From NCBI RefSeq assembly GCF_913773735.1, contig NZ_CAJYEB010000035.1:62001-126000 (forward strand): 64,000 nucleotides of DNA. Reading direction: 5' to 3'. The stretch comes from an uncultured Massilia sp. (GTDB taxonomy: Bacteria > Pseudomonadota > Gammaproteobacteria > Burkholderiales > Burkholderiaceae_D). The notes beneath the pieces are model-generated. The model did not search any database. It saw only the letters and a program-made list of their open reading frames with translations, and was not told the origin of the DNA. Both the position numbers and the translations under genes were made by a program. This document shows, in pieces, positions 54,324 to 61,851 of this stretch (its first letter is position 1; the number at the start of each line of letters is the position of its first letter).

Positions 54324-55120
54324 GCGCTCGGACCTCAACATATGTCCATCCGCGACATAAGATCCGGTGCAAGATAAGCGGTCTTGGCGTTGTCGACTGC
54401 GATCGCGGCGTCTGCCTGAAGTGTGGTTACCGACTCCAGGGAATTCGACTGAGCTGTCCTCTGCAGGGTCGCCACCAGGTCGCCAGCTGCCGTCCGTAAC
54501 TCGTCTGGATGCCGATCACTTCCCGCGACCGCGCACGCCATGCCCGCTGTACGTCAAGCTCGCGTCGACGAGGCCTCCGAATAGTCACGGCGAGCGATCT
54601 GCGATTGTCCTCCTTGCGGCCGTGCTGGATCGCCGCGAGCAGTTCGACGTTCTCGACTTCCTGCCAGCAGTTCGTCCAGTGACGGAACCGCGCTCCACGC
54701 GATTGCTGATGCCAGCGAATCGGGCACCGTGGTGTCGTGCTGCCTGCCGACCCCTCCAGCTTGCGCCGCGTGCACGCAAGCGCGTGGCCGCTTCCTTCGG
54801 GCGCCCGTCTGCGCCGCTTGGTTCGCCCTCCATCGCGAGCACATCGTCCCACCCGGTCCGCGTCGATGTCGACGGGACGCATCCGGGCATCCGGGCGTCG
54901 CGCTTTCCAAGCGTTTCCGTCGCGATAGGCGAACGGCACCGACAGCCGAGCGCACGCGGGTCTTGCGCGATGCGCGAGACAAACCGCGTGCGTTCGATGC
55001 GGAGGTGGTGTAGTCTTTTTCTTAGCCGCCCTCTTCCTACTTTCCGAAGAAAGACGGAACTAAGCCTGCCCCAGTCCGTCTTATGGTCAGTGAATCTTTC
55101 ATGTGAAGAGCGAGCAGAAT

Positions 55121-55594
55121 ATGGAAACCCTGAAGGCAGGCACTCCGGCCCCGGAGTTCGAACTCAATTCCACGCCAGACCAGCGCGTCAAACTCTCGGA
55201 CTTTCGCGGACAGCGCGTGATCCTCGCGTTCTATCCGGCCGACTGGAGCCCCGTCTGTGGCGACCAGCTGGCACTCTACAACGAACTGCGCGACGAGTTC
55301 GCCAAACACAACGCCGTTTGCATTGGCATTTCGGTCGACGGCGCCTGGTGCCACGCTGCCTTTCGCGAGCAGCGCGGCTACAAGCTTGCACTCTTGTCCG
55401 ACTTCGAACCGAAGGGCGCCGTTGCGCGCCAGTACAAGGCGTACCGCGACAAGGACGGCGTGAGCGAACGGGCCTTGTTCGTCCTCGACGAAGAAGGCGT
55501 TGTCCGCTGGACGCACGTTTCGCCGATCGGCATCAATCCTGGTGCCGACGGTATCCTCGAAGCGCTGGAACAAATGGATGGGAGCACATCATGA
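55121..55594 (+). CDS. Peroxiredoxin (AhpC/TSA family)
   Basis: A 157-residue thiol peroxidase. Peroxidatic Cys in FYPADWSPVCGDQLAL; general structure APEFELNST ... VKLSDFRGQRVILAFYP. A second Cys within CIGISVDGAWCHAAF might resolve. I prefer the ATG at 55121 over the GTG 18 bases upstream because no SD is seen before the GTG. An 8-bp hairpin (55051-55082) lies upstream. The stop overlaps the DsbA-like gene (ATGA), forming an oxidative-stress pair. Confidence 0.9.
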   Translation: METLKAGTPAPEFELNSTPDQRVKLSDFRGQRVILAFYPADWSPVCGDQLALYNELRDEFAKHNAVCIGISVDGAWCHAAFREQRGYKLALLSDFEPKGAVARQYKAYRDKDGVSERALFVLDEEGVVRWTHVSPIGINPGADGILEALEQMDGSTS

Positions 55595-56166
55595 GCTTGG
55601 CGAAACCGGTCGATCAAACCGACCACGTCACAGGACCGGCGGATGCGCCGGTGATGCTGGTCGAGTATGGCGATTTCCAGTGTCCGTACTGCAGGGCGGC
55701 GCACTTCTATCTGAAGAACGTGCTGGCGACGATGGGCGACGAGGTACTGTTCGTCTTCCGCCACATGCCGCTGACGCAGGTGCATCCGATGGCGCAACCG
55801 GCGGCCGAAGCGGCGGAGGCGGCAGGCGCGCAAGGCAAGTTCTGGCCCATGCACGACGCGATCTACGAGCACCAGGACGCGCTCAGCCCTGCGCTGTTGA
55901 CGCGGCTCGCGCAACGCCTCGGGCTCGACATGCAGCGTTTCACCGACGACCTGCAGTCCCACCGCTTCCTGCCCAAGGTCCGGGGCGATTTCATGAGCGC
56001 CGTGCGCAGCGGCGCGGCGGGCACGCCGAGCTTCTTCATCAACGGCGAGCCGTATGAAGGCGGCTTCGACGACGAGTCGCTGATCGAGGCGCTTCGCTTC
56101 GCCGCCCGGATGCGCGGCGCACCCGCCACGCGCTCGCACCACACGCCTCGACCCAGGGCGCACTGA
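55591..56166 (+). CDS. DsbA-like thioredoxin-fold protein
   Basis: A 191-residue protein with LVEYGDFQCPYCRAAHFYL: the CPYC active-site motif, then cis-Pro region GTPSFFINGEPYEG. No signal peptide, so cytoplasmic despite the DsbA fold; resembles the DSBA/FrnE-like or thioredoxin_4 group. Translationally coupled to the peroxiredoxin and might reduce it. C-terminal tail is His/Arg/Pro-rich (RSHHTPRPRAH). Confidence 0.9.
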   Translation: MSLAKPVDQTDHVTGPADAPVMLVEYGDFQCPYCRAAHFYLKNVLATMGDEVLFVFRHMPLTQVHPMAQPAAEAAEAAGAQGKFWPMHDAIYEHQDALSPALLTRLAQRLGLDMQRFTDDLQSHRFLPKVRGDFMSAVRSGAAGTPSFFINGEPYEGGFDDESLIEALRFAARMRGAPATRSHHTPRPRAH

Positions 56167-56569
56167 CCGGAACCCGCCAGGCGCGGCGCCAAGGCTGCCG
56201 CGTCGTCGCCCACACCGCTCCCCGACCGGAAATTTTCACGCGCCCTGTCATTGAAAGGCACCTGCCGCTGGCTGCCCGATCGGCAACGCGCGGGCGCCAT
56301 GACGTGTGCGCCAACGCCTTTCGCCGGTGCCTGACGGACGCGGGCTCGACACTGCAAAGGGCCCTGCGCCCGCATGCCCTGCTCGGCTCTTGTCCGTCGA
56401 ATCCATACCGTTCACACGGAACCGGGCCGTGCGAGATTCGGCCCGCGACCATGGGCCGGATACCACCCCTACCCTTGGCCGGGTGCGCGAACGCGCAGAT
56501 ACATGAAGCTTCGCTTGCGTGACGACTGCCCCGGCGTCGGCATACATGTTCGCACGGGGCGACGGCACG
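56167..56569. other. 403-base convergent intergenic region
   Basis: No gene is supported. It separates the stop of the DsbA-like gene from the stop of the BON gene. I see no clear intrinsic terminator or repeat; the ORFs that cross it have poor composition. Confidence 0.5.
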
Positions 56570-57223
56570 TCAAGGCTGGATGACGATGCGGTCCTCGACC
56601 TTCCTGACGCCTGGTGCCTGCCACGCCGCACGTTCGGCCTGTTCGCGCTCGAACCACGAATGCACGGTTCCCTTCAGGACCACTTCGCCATCGCTGGCCT
56701 CGACCTGGATTCTATGTGCGTCCACCTCGGCGCTACGCAGGAACGCTGCTTCGATCTTGCGTTTGATTTCCTGAGCCGCGACCTTCGGCGCAATCTTGAT
56801 CGCGTTGATCACGCCCTTGGCGCCCTTGACGCTCCGTACCGATATCTCGGCCTTTTCTTTCTGGTAGTTCCACTCCGCCTCGCCGTCCAGCGTGATCCAG
56901 CCATCCCTGACGACCACCTTGAAGTTCTGGCAGGAATAGGGAAGCTGCGATTGCAGCGCCTGCACCGCATCGCGCGCGATGTCCGGATCCGGGCGCTGGT
57001 CGATGCTCGGCAGGCGAACCTCCAGGTCGTTCGCGACGCCAACGCCCCCCTGCACCCGCTTCACATCCTTTTCGACTTCGAACTTCTGCAGATAGCTCGG
57101 GATGAATCCTGCCAGGGTGACGACGCCGTCCTTGGCGGTCACCGCAATGTTCGTCGCATCGATGTCGGGGTCCCATCGCAATTCTTCCTCGACATCCCGT
57201 TTGATTTCGTCGTCTGTTTTCAT
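56570..57223 (-). CDS. BON-domain protein (three BON domains)
   Basis: A 217-residue protein with three BON modules of about 70 residues: DDEIKRDVEEELRWDPDI...VTLAGFIPS; DPDIARDAVQALQSQLP...WITLDGEAEW; and EIKRKIEAAFLRS...VVLKGTVHSW. No signal peptide, so cytoplasmic like osmotically-inducible OsmY-like relatives without export. GGAG SD. Divergent from the PRC-barrel gene. Stress role inferred. Confidence 0.9.
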   Translation of the reverse strand: MKTDDEIKRDVEEELRWDPDIDATNIAVTAKDGVVTLAGFIPSYLQKFEVEKDVKRVQGGVGVANDLEVRLPSIDQRPDPDIARDAVQALQSQLPYSCQNFKVVVRDGWITLDGEAEWNYQKEKAEISVRSVKGAKGVINAIKIAPKVAAQEIKRKIEAAFLRSAEVDAHRIQVEASDGEVVLKGTVHSWFEREQAERAAWQAPGVRKVEDRIVIQP

Positions 57224-57477
57224 CACATCTCCACATGTTCCTTCATTCCAGAATTGGCGACGCGCTGTGTTGCTCGCCATCGTGCATGCGCCACTCAGCA
57301 TGACGCCGGCGCTGCGCATGAAGAAGCAGCATCGGTAACCACAGAGGCCGCGCAAGCAATTGCTTATCTCCTTCGCATAAAGTTTGGCGTAGGTCAAAGC
57401 GCAGTCGATTTTCAATCGTGGCCCCCATCGTCCCGCCTATAGTTGGACGCACCACGGCTAACCAGGAGGGTAGCGCC

Positions 57478-57921
57478 ATGAAACGTATACTTGCAGTCTC
57501 AGCGATGTCAGTAGTATCTCTCTGCCTTGGCGTTGCATCGGCTGCGGCTCCGGCGCAGTCCAACGCGCAAGCCCCCGCGGCACCGGTCGCCGGCAGGGCA
57601 CCCCTGGGCGTCACCGTGATCGAGATGGAAGCCATCGTCGTCGGCTGGAGCGCCAAGCGCGACCTGATCGGCAAGACAGTGGTCAATGACAAGAGCGACA
57701 AGATCGGCAAGATCGACGACCTGATCATCGCGCCGAGCAAGGACGGCACGCCGGCGGCAACGTTCGCGATCGTCGGCGTGGGCGGCTTCCTGGGGATCGG
57801 GAAACGGGACGTGGCCATCCCTACCACGCAACTGAAGCTCCATCAGAAGCAGTTGACCCTGCCCGGCGCGACGAAGGAAGCGCTCAAGGCCTTGCCGCCG
57901 TTTGTCTACCAGGACAAGTAA
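57478..57921 (+). CDS. Exported PRC-barrel domain protein
   Basis: A 147-residue protein. Signal peptide ILAVSAMSVVSLCLGVASAAA with AXA cleavage; an Ala/Pro-rich linker; then the PRC barrel (SAKRDLIGKTVVNDKSDKIG, KIDDLIIAP, AIVGVGGFLGIGKRDVAIP). Strong AGGAGGG SD. Likely periplasmic; PRC barrels mediate protein contact. Part of a stress-type cluster with BON, LLM and DUF5335 genes. Confidence 0.88.
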   Translation: MKRILAVSAMSVVSLCLGVASAAAPAQSNAQAPAAPVAGRAPLGVTVIEMEAIVVGWSAKRDLIGKTVVNDKSDKIGKIDDLIIAPSKDGTPAATFAIVGVGGFLGIGKRDVAIPTTQLKLHQKQLTLPGATKEALKALPPFVYQDK

Positions 57922-57993
57922 ACAGCAAACCGCACCGCCCTTTCGGCGCGGGCCGGGCCGGGGCGCGCCCGCGCCGATGGACGAGGTGAGGAC

Positions 57994-58986
57994 ATGGCAG
58001 ACCTGCTGACACCGAACCGGACGGCCAAGCCGAGCGATGGCAAGGGCTACCGGCGCATGTTCGTGGAACATCGCCTGACGGTCGGCGTGTTCTTCCCGAT
58101 CGAGGCGTTCTCCGGAGACCAGCCGACGATGCTCGGCCAGGAGCGCCTTGCGCGCCGCGCCGAGGCGCTCGGCTACGCCGCACTCTGGTGCCGCGACGTG
58201 CCGCTGCGCGACCCCAGCTTCGGCGACCTGGGCCAGGTGTACGACCCATGGGTGTACCTGGGTTGGATCGCGGCCCAGACCGAGGAGATCGCGCTGGCGA
58301 CCGGCGCGCTCGTCCTCACCCTGCGCCATCCCCTGCATATCGCCAAGGGCGTCGCCTCGGTCGACCGGCTATCAGGCAACCGCCTGGTCCTCGGCGTGGC
58401 TTCCGGAGACCGGCCGGTCGAGTTTCCGAGCTTCGGCGTCGACTTCGAAGAGCGCTACGCCCTGTTCCGCGAGAACCTGCGCGTCGTGCGCACGGTCCTC
58501 GCCGAGGAATTCCCGCAACTCCAATCGCCCTACGGCACGCTGGATGGCAGAGCGGACCTGGTGCCCAAGCCGATCACTGCCGTGCCCATGCTCGTCACCG
58601 GGCACAGCGGGCAGTCGCTGGACTGGATCGCCAGACATGCCGACGGGTGGATCACTTACCCGCGCGGCCTGCAACGCCAGGCGGAGGTCGCGGCGCAGTG
58701 GCGGGCCGCGGTGGATGCGGCGACGCCCGGCGTCTTCAAGCCGTTCGTGCAATCGCTCTACATCGATCTGAGCGACGATCCCGACGCGGCGCCGACGGCG
58801 ATCCACCTGGGCTTTCGCGCTGGCCGGCATTTCGTCCTGCGCCTGTTCGAGGCGTTGCGCTCGATCGGCGTCAACCACGTCATCCTGAACTTCAAGTACG
58901 GCGCGCGTAACGCCGGCGACGTACTCGAAGAGATCGGCCAGGAAGTCCTGCCGCGTCTGCAGGCGCATCAAGGAGATGGCGAGTAA
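57994..58986 (+). CDS. LLM-class (luciferase-like) oxidoreductase
   Basis: A 330-residue TIM-barrel flavin enzyme. VGVFFPIEAF strand, ARRAEALGYAALWCRDVPL, ALATGALVLTLRHPLHIAKG, LSGNRLVLGVASGDRP, and VPMLVTGHSGQSLDWIARHADGW. This pattern matches the TIGR03571-type LLM subgroup. GAGGTGAGG SD. The last 19 bases overlap the convergent DUF5335 gene. Substrate unknown. Confidence 0.9.
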   Translation: MADLLTPNRTAKPSDGKGYRRMFVEHRLTVGVFFPIEAFSGDQPTMLGQERLARRAEALGYAALWCRDVPLRDPSFGDLGQVYDPWVYLGWIAAQTEEIALATGALVLTLRHPLHIAKGVASVDRLSGNRLVLGVASGDRPVEFPSFGVDFEERYALFRENLRVVRTVLAEEFPQLQSPYGTLDGRADLVPKPITAVPMLVTGHSGQSLDWIARHADGWITYPRGLQRQAEVAAQWRAAVDAATPGVFKPFVQSLYIDLSDDPDAAPTAIHLGFRAGRHFVLRLFEALRSIGVNHVILNFKYGARNAGDVLEEIGQEVLPRLQAHQGDGE

Positions 58987-59312
58987 GGCAGCCTGATGGG
59001 ATCGCGCAGCCGGATGATCTGGCGCACGTCGTCGGCGTCGATCACCTCCATGCTCGCCAACCCGGCCGGCTCCTGCTCGATGTAGATGTCGCGCGGGTGC
59101 CGGATCAGGTGGTCGAGCCCCTCCAGCAGCACCTCCAGCAAGTCGTTCTTGGGATCGTAGGTGATGCCCAGCAGCGGCACCCACTTGGCTTCGGGCTGGA
59201 CGCCGATATCCAGGGACGCGACCTCGATCTCGGTCTGCTTGCCCACCACGATCTTGGACATGTGGTCGAAGTACGATTGCCACACCCCTTTGTCGAGTTT
59301 GACTGTAGCCAT
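58968..59312 (-). CDS. DUF5335-like protein
   Basis: A 114-residue soluble protein. WQSYFDHMSKIVVGKQTEIEVASLD, PLLGITYDPKNDLLEVLLEG, LIRHPRDIYIEQEP, VIDADDVRQIIRLRDPI are the recognised DUF5335 segments. GGAGG SD fixes the ATG. Three GCTGTTGACAG-like repeats lie 20-60 bases upstream. Function unknown; typically in stress-related clusters. Confidence 0.85.
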   Translation of the reverse strand: MATVKLDKGVWQSYFDHMSKIVVGKQTEIEVASLDIGVQPEAKWVPLLGITYDPKNDLLEVLLEGLDHLIRHPRDIYIEQEPAGLASMEVIDADDVRQIIRLRDPIRLPYSPSP

Positions 59313-59683
59313 AGGTTTACCTCCATTTGTTGCTGTTGACAGCGCTTGCTGTCGACAGAGCTGCTGTTGACGAAGCACCGGCACTGCTTACCCGGCGCGC
59401 TGTAAACCACTATCGGGCCGGAAGATTCCCGGCCATGGAACGCAGGCAAGGGTTCTCGCTTAGACCCCATTGCACGCGCCAGATTCGCTGCGCGCGCGAC
59501 GGTCGACCGACCGACGTGGCGCGCGCGGCAGGCAGCGCCTGGCGCCCAATCGTGCGCCGTGCGCTCGCCGGATTCTTTGCTACTATCCGCTGGTACGCGA
59601 GGCAGGCAAGCCAAACAATCGGCGAAGCGATACGCGCAGCGAATCAGCCTGGAAGGCCGGGTGCAGGTCCACCACGAGACCAC
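59313..59683. other. 371-base divergent promoter region
   Basis: No gene is supported. Near the DUF5335 start are three 11-base repeats GCTGT(T/C)GACRG at 59332-59342, 59348-59358 and 59363-59373; the rest, toward the LtrA gene, shows nothing I can name. Confidence 0.5.
59332..59373. repeat. GCTGTYGACRG triple repeat
   Basis: GCTGTTGACAG, GCTGTCGACAG and GCTGTTGACGA, spaced 16 and 15 bases. Each is near-palindromic (CTGTCGACAG). Candidate operator cluster for the DUF5335 gene. Confidence 0.65.
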
Positions 59684-60832
59684 ATGTACGACACCAAATA
59701 TTTCGACGCCAATCGCCGTGCCACCTGGCTCGAGCTGTTCTTCGACCTGATTTTCGTGGTGACCATCGGCGACGTCACGCACGTGCTGGGCCACACGCAC
59801 GCGGGGCATCTGGAACCGTTCCAGTTCTGGAAATTCGTCCTGATTTTCGTCCCGCTGTGGTGGGTCTGGGCCAGCCACACGATGTACGCCAACCGTTTCG
59901 ATGCGGACGACCGCAAGCACCGGCTAGCCACCCTCGTGATCATGTTCCTGCTGATTGTCATCTCGGGCCTGATCGACCAGCGCTTCCTGACCAGCTTCGA
60001 TGTCATCGTCGTCTGCTACGCCGGGTCGAAGTACATCATCGGCGCCATGTACTTCGTGTCGAAATACCGCCACAAGGAAAGCCTGGAGCTCACGACGACC
60101 GTGGGCTGGGTGATCGTCATCGGCAGCAGCATCAGCCTCGCCGCGGTCCTGTTCCCGCCGCCGCAGCGCTACGTCGTGTTTTACCTGGGAATACTGTTCG
60201 ACCTGGCGGCATTCATCTTTTTCCTGCCCCGTGTCCTCCACGCGATCCCGGTGCACACGGAGCACCTGATCGAGCGCGTGGGACTTCTCACGATCATCAT
60301 CCTGGGAGAGTCCGTCGCCAGCCTGTCCACGGGACTGGCCGACATCAGCTGGACCATGGAGAAGCTGCTGACGGCCGCCACCGGCTTCGTGCTGATATCG
60401 GCGATCTGGTGGGTCTACTTCAACAGTTTTCACCTGCTCACCGAGCAGAAGCTCACGACCGGCCACTCGGTCCTGTATTCGCACCTGTTCGTCTTCATCG
60501 GCCTGTCGATCCTCGCCAGCCTGATCCGGCACGCGATCCTCGACGACATGGCCGTCTTCGACTTCCGCATGCTGTCCGTGATCGGCGCCGTCTGCTTTTT
60601 CATCGGCAAGCAGTACGGCTATTTCATGGAGCGTCCCGAACTGCGCACGCGGCTGGTCGTCAATACCCTGGTCGTCTTCACCCTGTGCGGCTTCGCCGTC
60701 CTCCTGCCCCGGACCAGCTACATCCTGCTCGGCCTCACCATCGCGGTGATTTGCTATGCCGTCCTGAGCCTGACGTACCTGAACGTCCCGCCGGCAGACC
60801 ATGCCCGCAACGGTAAGCGCGCGCATCCCTGA
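59684..60832 (+). CDS. LtrA-like low-temperature-requirement membrane protein
   Basis: A 382-residue polytopic inner-membrane protein, about ten helices. The LtrA start is unmistakable: ATWLELFFDLIFVVTIGDVTH. VGLLTIIILGESVASL is the second conserved segment. I took the ATG at 59684 as the homologous start. First described as needed for growth of Listeria at low temperature; molecular function unknown. No SD is evident. Confidence 0.93.
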   Translation: MYDTKYFDANRRATWLELFFDLIFVVTIGDVTHVLGHTHAGHLEPFQFWKFVLIFVPLWWVWASHTMYANRFDADDRKHRLATLVIMFLLIVISGLIDQRFLTSFDVIVVCYAGSKYIIGAMYFVSKYRHKESLELTTTVGWVIVIGSSISLAAVLFPPPQRYVVFYLGILFDLAAFIFFLPRVLHAIPVHTEHLIERVGLLTIIILGESVASLSTGLADISWTMEKLLTAATGFVLISAIWWVYFNSFHLLTEQKLTTGHSVLYSHLFVFIGLSILASLIRHAILDDMAVFDFRMLSVIGAVCFFIGKQYGYFMERPELRTRLVVNTLVVFTLCGFAVLLPRTSYILLGLTIAVICYAVLSLTYLNVPPADHARNGKRAHP

Positions 60833-60902
60833 GCGGTCCTCGGCTTGCCGAGGGGACGTCATTGCGTTCACTTCGCCCGCCGCTTCACCGCGTATCCGTA
60901 TT

Positions 60903-61430
60903 GCACCGGCCACCCAGCCCGAAAACGGCGTGGTGGTGCGCACGGACGGCAGGCCGCTGCGCTATCCGGACGGCCGGCCGGTGCTGTTCGCCGCCGACAG
61001 CATCGCGCTCTCGTCCGATGGCGCGTGGTTGTACTGGAAGCCGCTCACCGGCACGACCCTGTACCGCATCCGGACCGCGGCGCTCGAATGCGGCGGCCCG
61101 GCCGGTCATGACCTCGGCAGCCAGGTCCAGCCCTATGGCCGGGTCGGGCCCACGGACGGCCTGTGGATCGCGCGCGGTACCGACACCTTGTACGTCAGCG
61201 CCATCGAGGACAATGCCGTCAAGGCGCGCAACCTGTCCGAGGGGCCGGCCGGCGACCTGCGCACGGTGGCGCAGGACCCGCGGCTGCGCTGGCCCGACAC
61301 CTTCAGCGAAGGACCGGACGGCGCGCTCTACGTGACCAGCTCGCGCATCCAGGATTCGGCCTTCTTCCGCCGCGATGCGCCGCCGGCCCTGCCGACCCGG
61401 CTGTGGCGCCTGCCGCGGCCACGCGACTGA
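60903..61430 (+). pseudogene. 5'-truncated major royal jelly/yellow-like protein
   Basis: The frame resembles only the C-terminal half of MRJP/yellow-family beta-propellers: VVVRTDGRPLRYPDGRPV, DSIALSSDGAWLYWKPLTG, then GLWIARGTDTLYVSAIE, and DTFSEGPDGALYVTSSRI. The N-terminal propeller blades are missing. Sequence just before (60833-60900) is not like the family and follows the LtrA stop. Boundaries are approximate. Confidence 0.7.
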
Positions 61431-61442
61431 CACCCGCCCGGG

Positions 61443-61483
61443 GGGGCGCATCCTGATGTTCAGGAAGAGACAGGATGCGTCCC
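61443..61483. terminator. Long hairpin after pseudogene
   Basis: Arms GGGGCGCATCCTG (61443-61455) and CAGGATGCGTCCC (61471-61483), one mismatch, 15-base loop. Located after both the pseudogene and the minus-strand 97-residue gene. No T-run, so terminator status is uncertain. Confidence 0.45.
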
Positions 61484-61536
61484 GCAACCGGCCGGCCATG
61501 CGCTCGATGAGCTCGATACGGTGAATCGTCCGACGC

Positions 61537-61830
61537 TCATTCCTCTCCCGGCCGCAGGAGCCGCGACGCCACCATCGCCGGCGCGCCCGGTGCCGTCCAT
61601 GTTGCCGTGAACAGCGCCTCGACGAAGGGAAAGACGCTCGCGTCCCGATAGCGCCCGCACGCGTGGGCCCTGGCCTGGGACTCGCCGACGAAGGCCGGCA
61701 GCGCGCGCTCGCCAGCCTTGGCGCAGGCTTCCGGATAGTGCGTTTCCAGGTGCGCGAGCAGCCTCTTTTCCTGGGATTCCCGCGCGCCGTCCTCGAACGC
61801 GGCGAATTGCCCGGCGCGCACGATCAACAT
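61537..61830 (-). CDS. 97-residue partner of the OTU-MBL protein, unknown
   Basis: A soluble protein MLIVRAGQFAAFEDGAR..., helical, with QEKRLLAHLETHYPEACAK and an aromatic C-terminal part FPFVEALFTATW. A strong SD (GGAGG) precedes the ATG, which lies 21 bases after the OTU-MBL stop, so both form one transcript. The pattern (LLAHL...P..C...G, then RDVFP.(V/I)..LF) recalls small proteins I associate with T6SS or other secreted-effector loci; memory-based, low certainty. Could be an immunity, chaperone or regulator. Confidence 0.65.
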   Translation of the reverse strand: MLIVRAGQFAAFEDGARESQEKRLLAHLETHYPEACAKAGERALPAFVGESQARAHACGRYRDASVFPFVEALFTATWTAPGAPAMVASRLLRPGEE

Positions 61831-61851
61831 GCGCGCCTCCGTCCGAACCCG

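Larger units (their letters stand above)
52818..55120. other. 2.3-kb region without an intact gene
   Basis: No reading frame here has protein-like composition over a useful length. Contents: AACTCGACA direct and inverted repeats at 53190-53253; three 15-bp tandem repeats GTGGACCGGTTG(C/A)(A/T)G at 53611-53655; a marked AT-rich island at about 54241-54290 with TTGACA (54252-54257) and CATAAT-ATAG-ATTATG; a CGTGACGCGTCACA palindrome at 54310. On the minus strand from 54985 to 54335 fragments in two frames look helical (ENVELLAAIQHG, then ATLQRTAQSNSLESV), possibly remains of one decayed gene. Confidence 0.6.

Noticed and set aside
55051..55082. Hairpin AAGACGGA/TCCGTCTT upstream of peroxiredoxin as riboswitch
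   Set aside because: Single 8-bp stem with a 16-base loop; no further structure or known consensus.
55103..55120. GTG start for the peroxiredoxin
   Set aside because: No SD before it; the ATG at 55121 fits family starts.
54367..56166. 599-codon plus-strand frame ending in the DsbA-like gene
   Set aside because: Only the last 191 codons (from 55591) are a protein; the upstream part is antisense to or out of frame with the peroxiredoxin.
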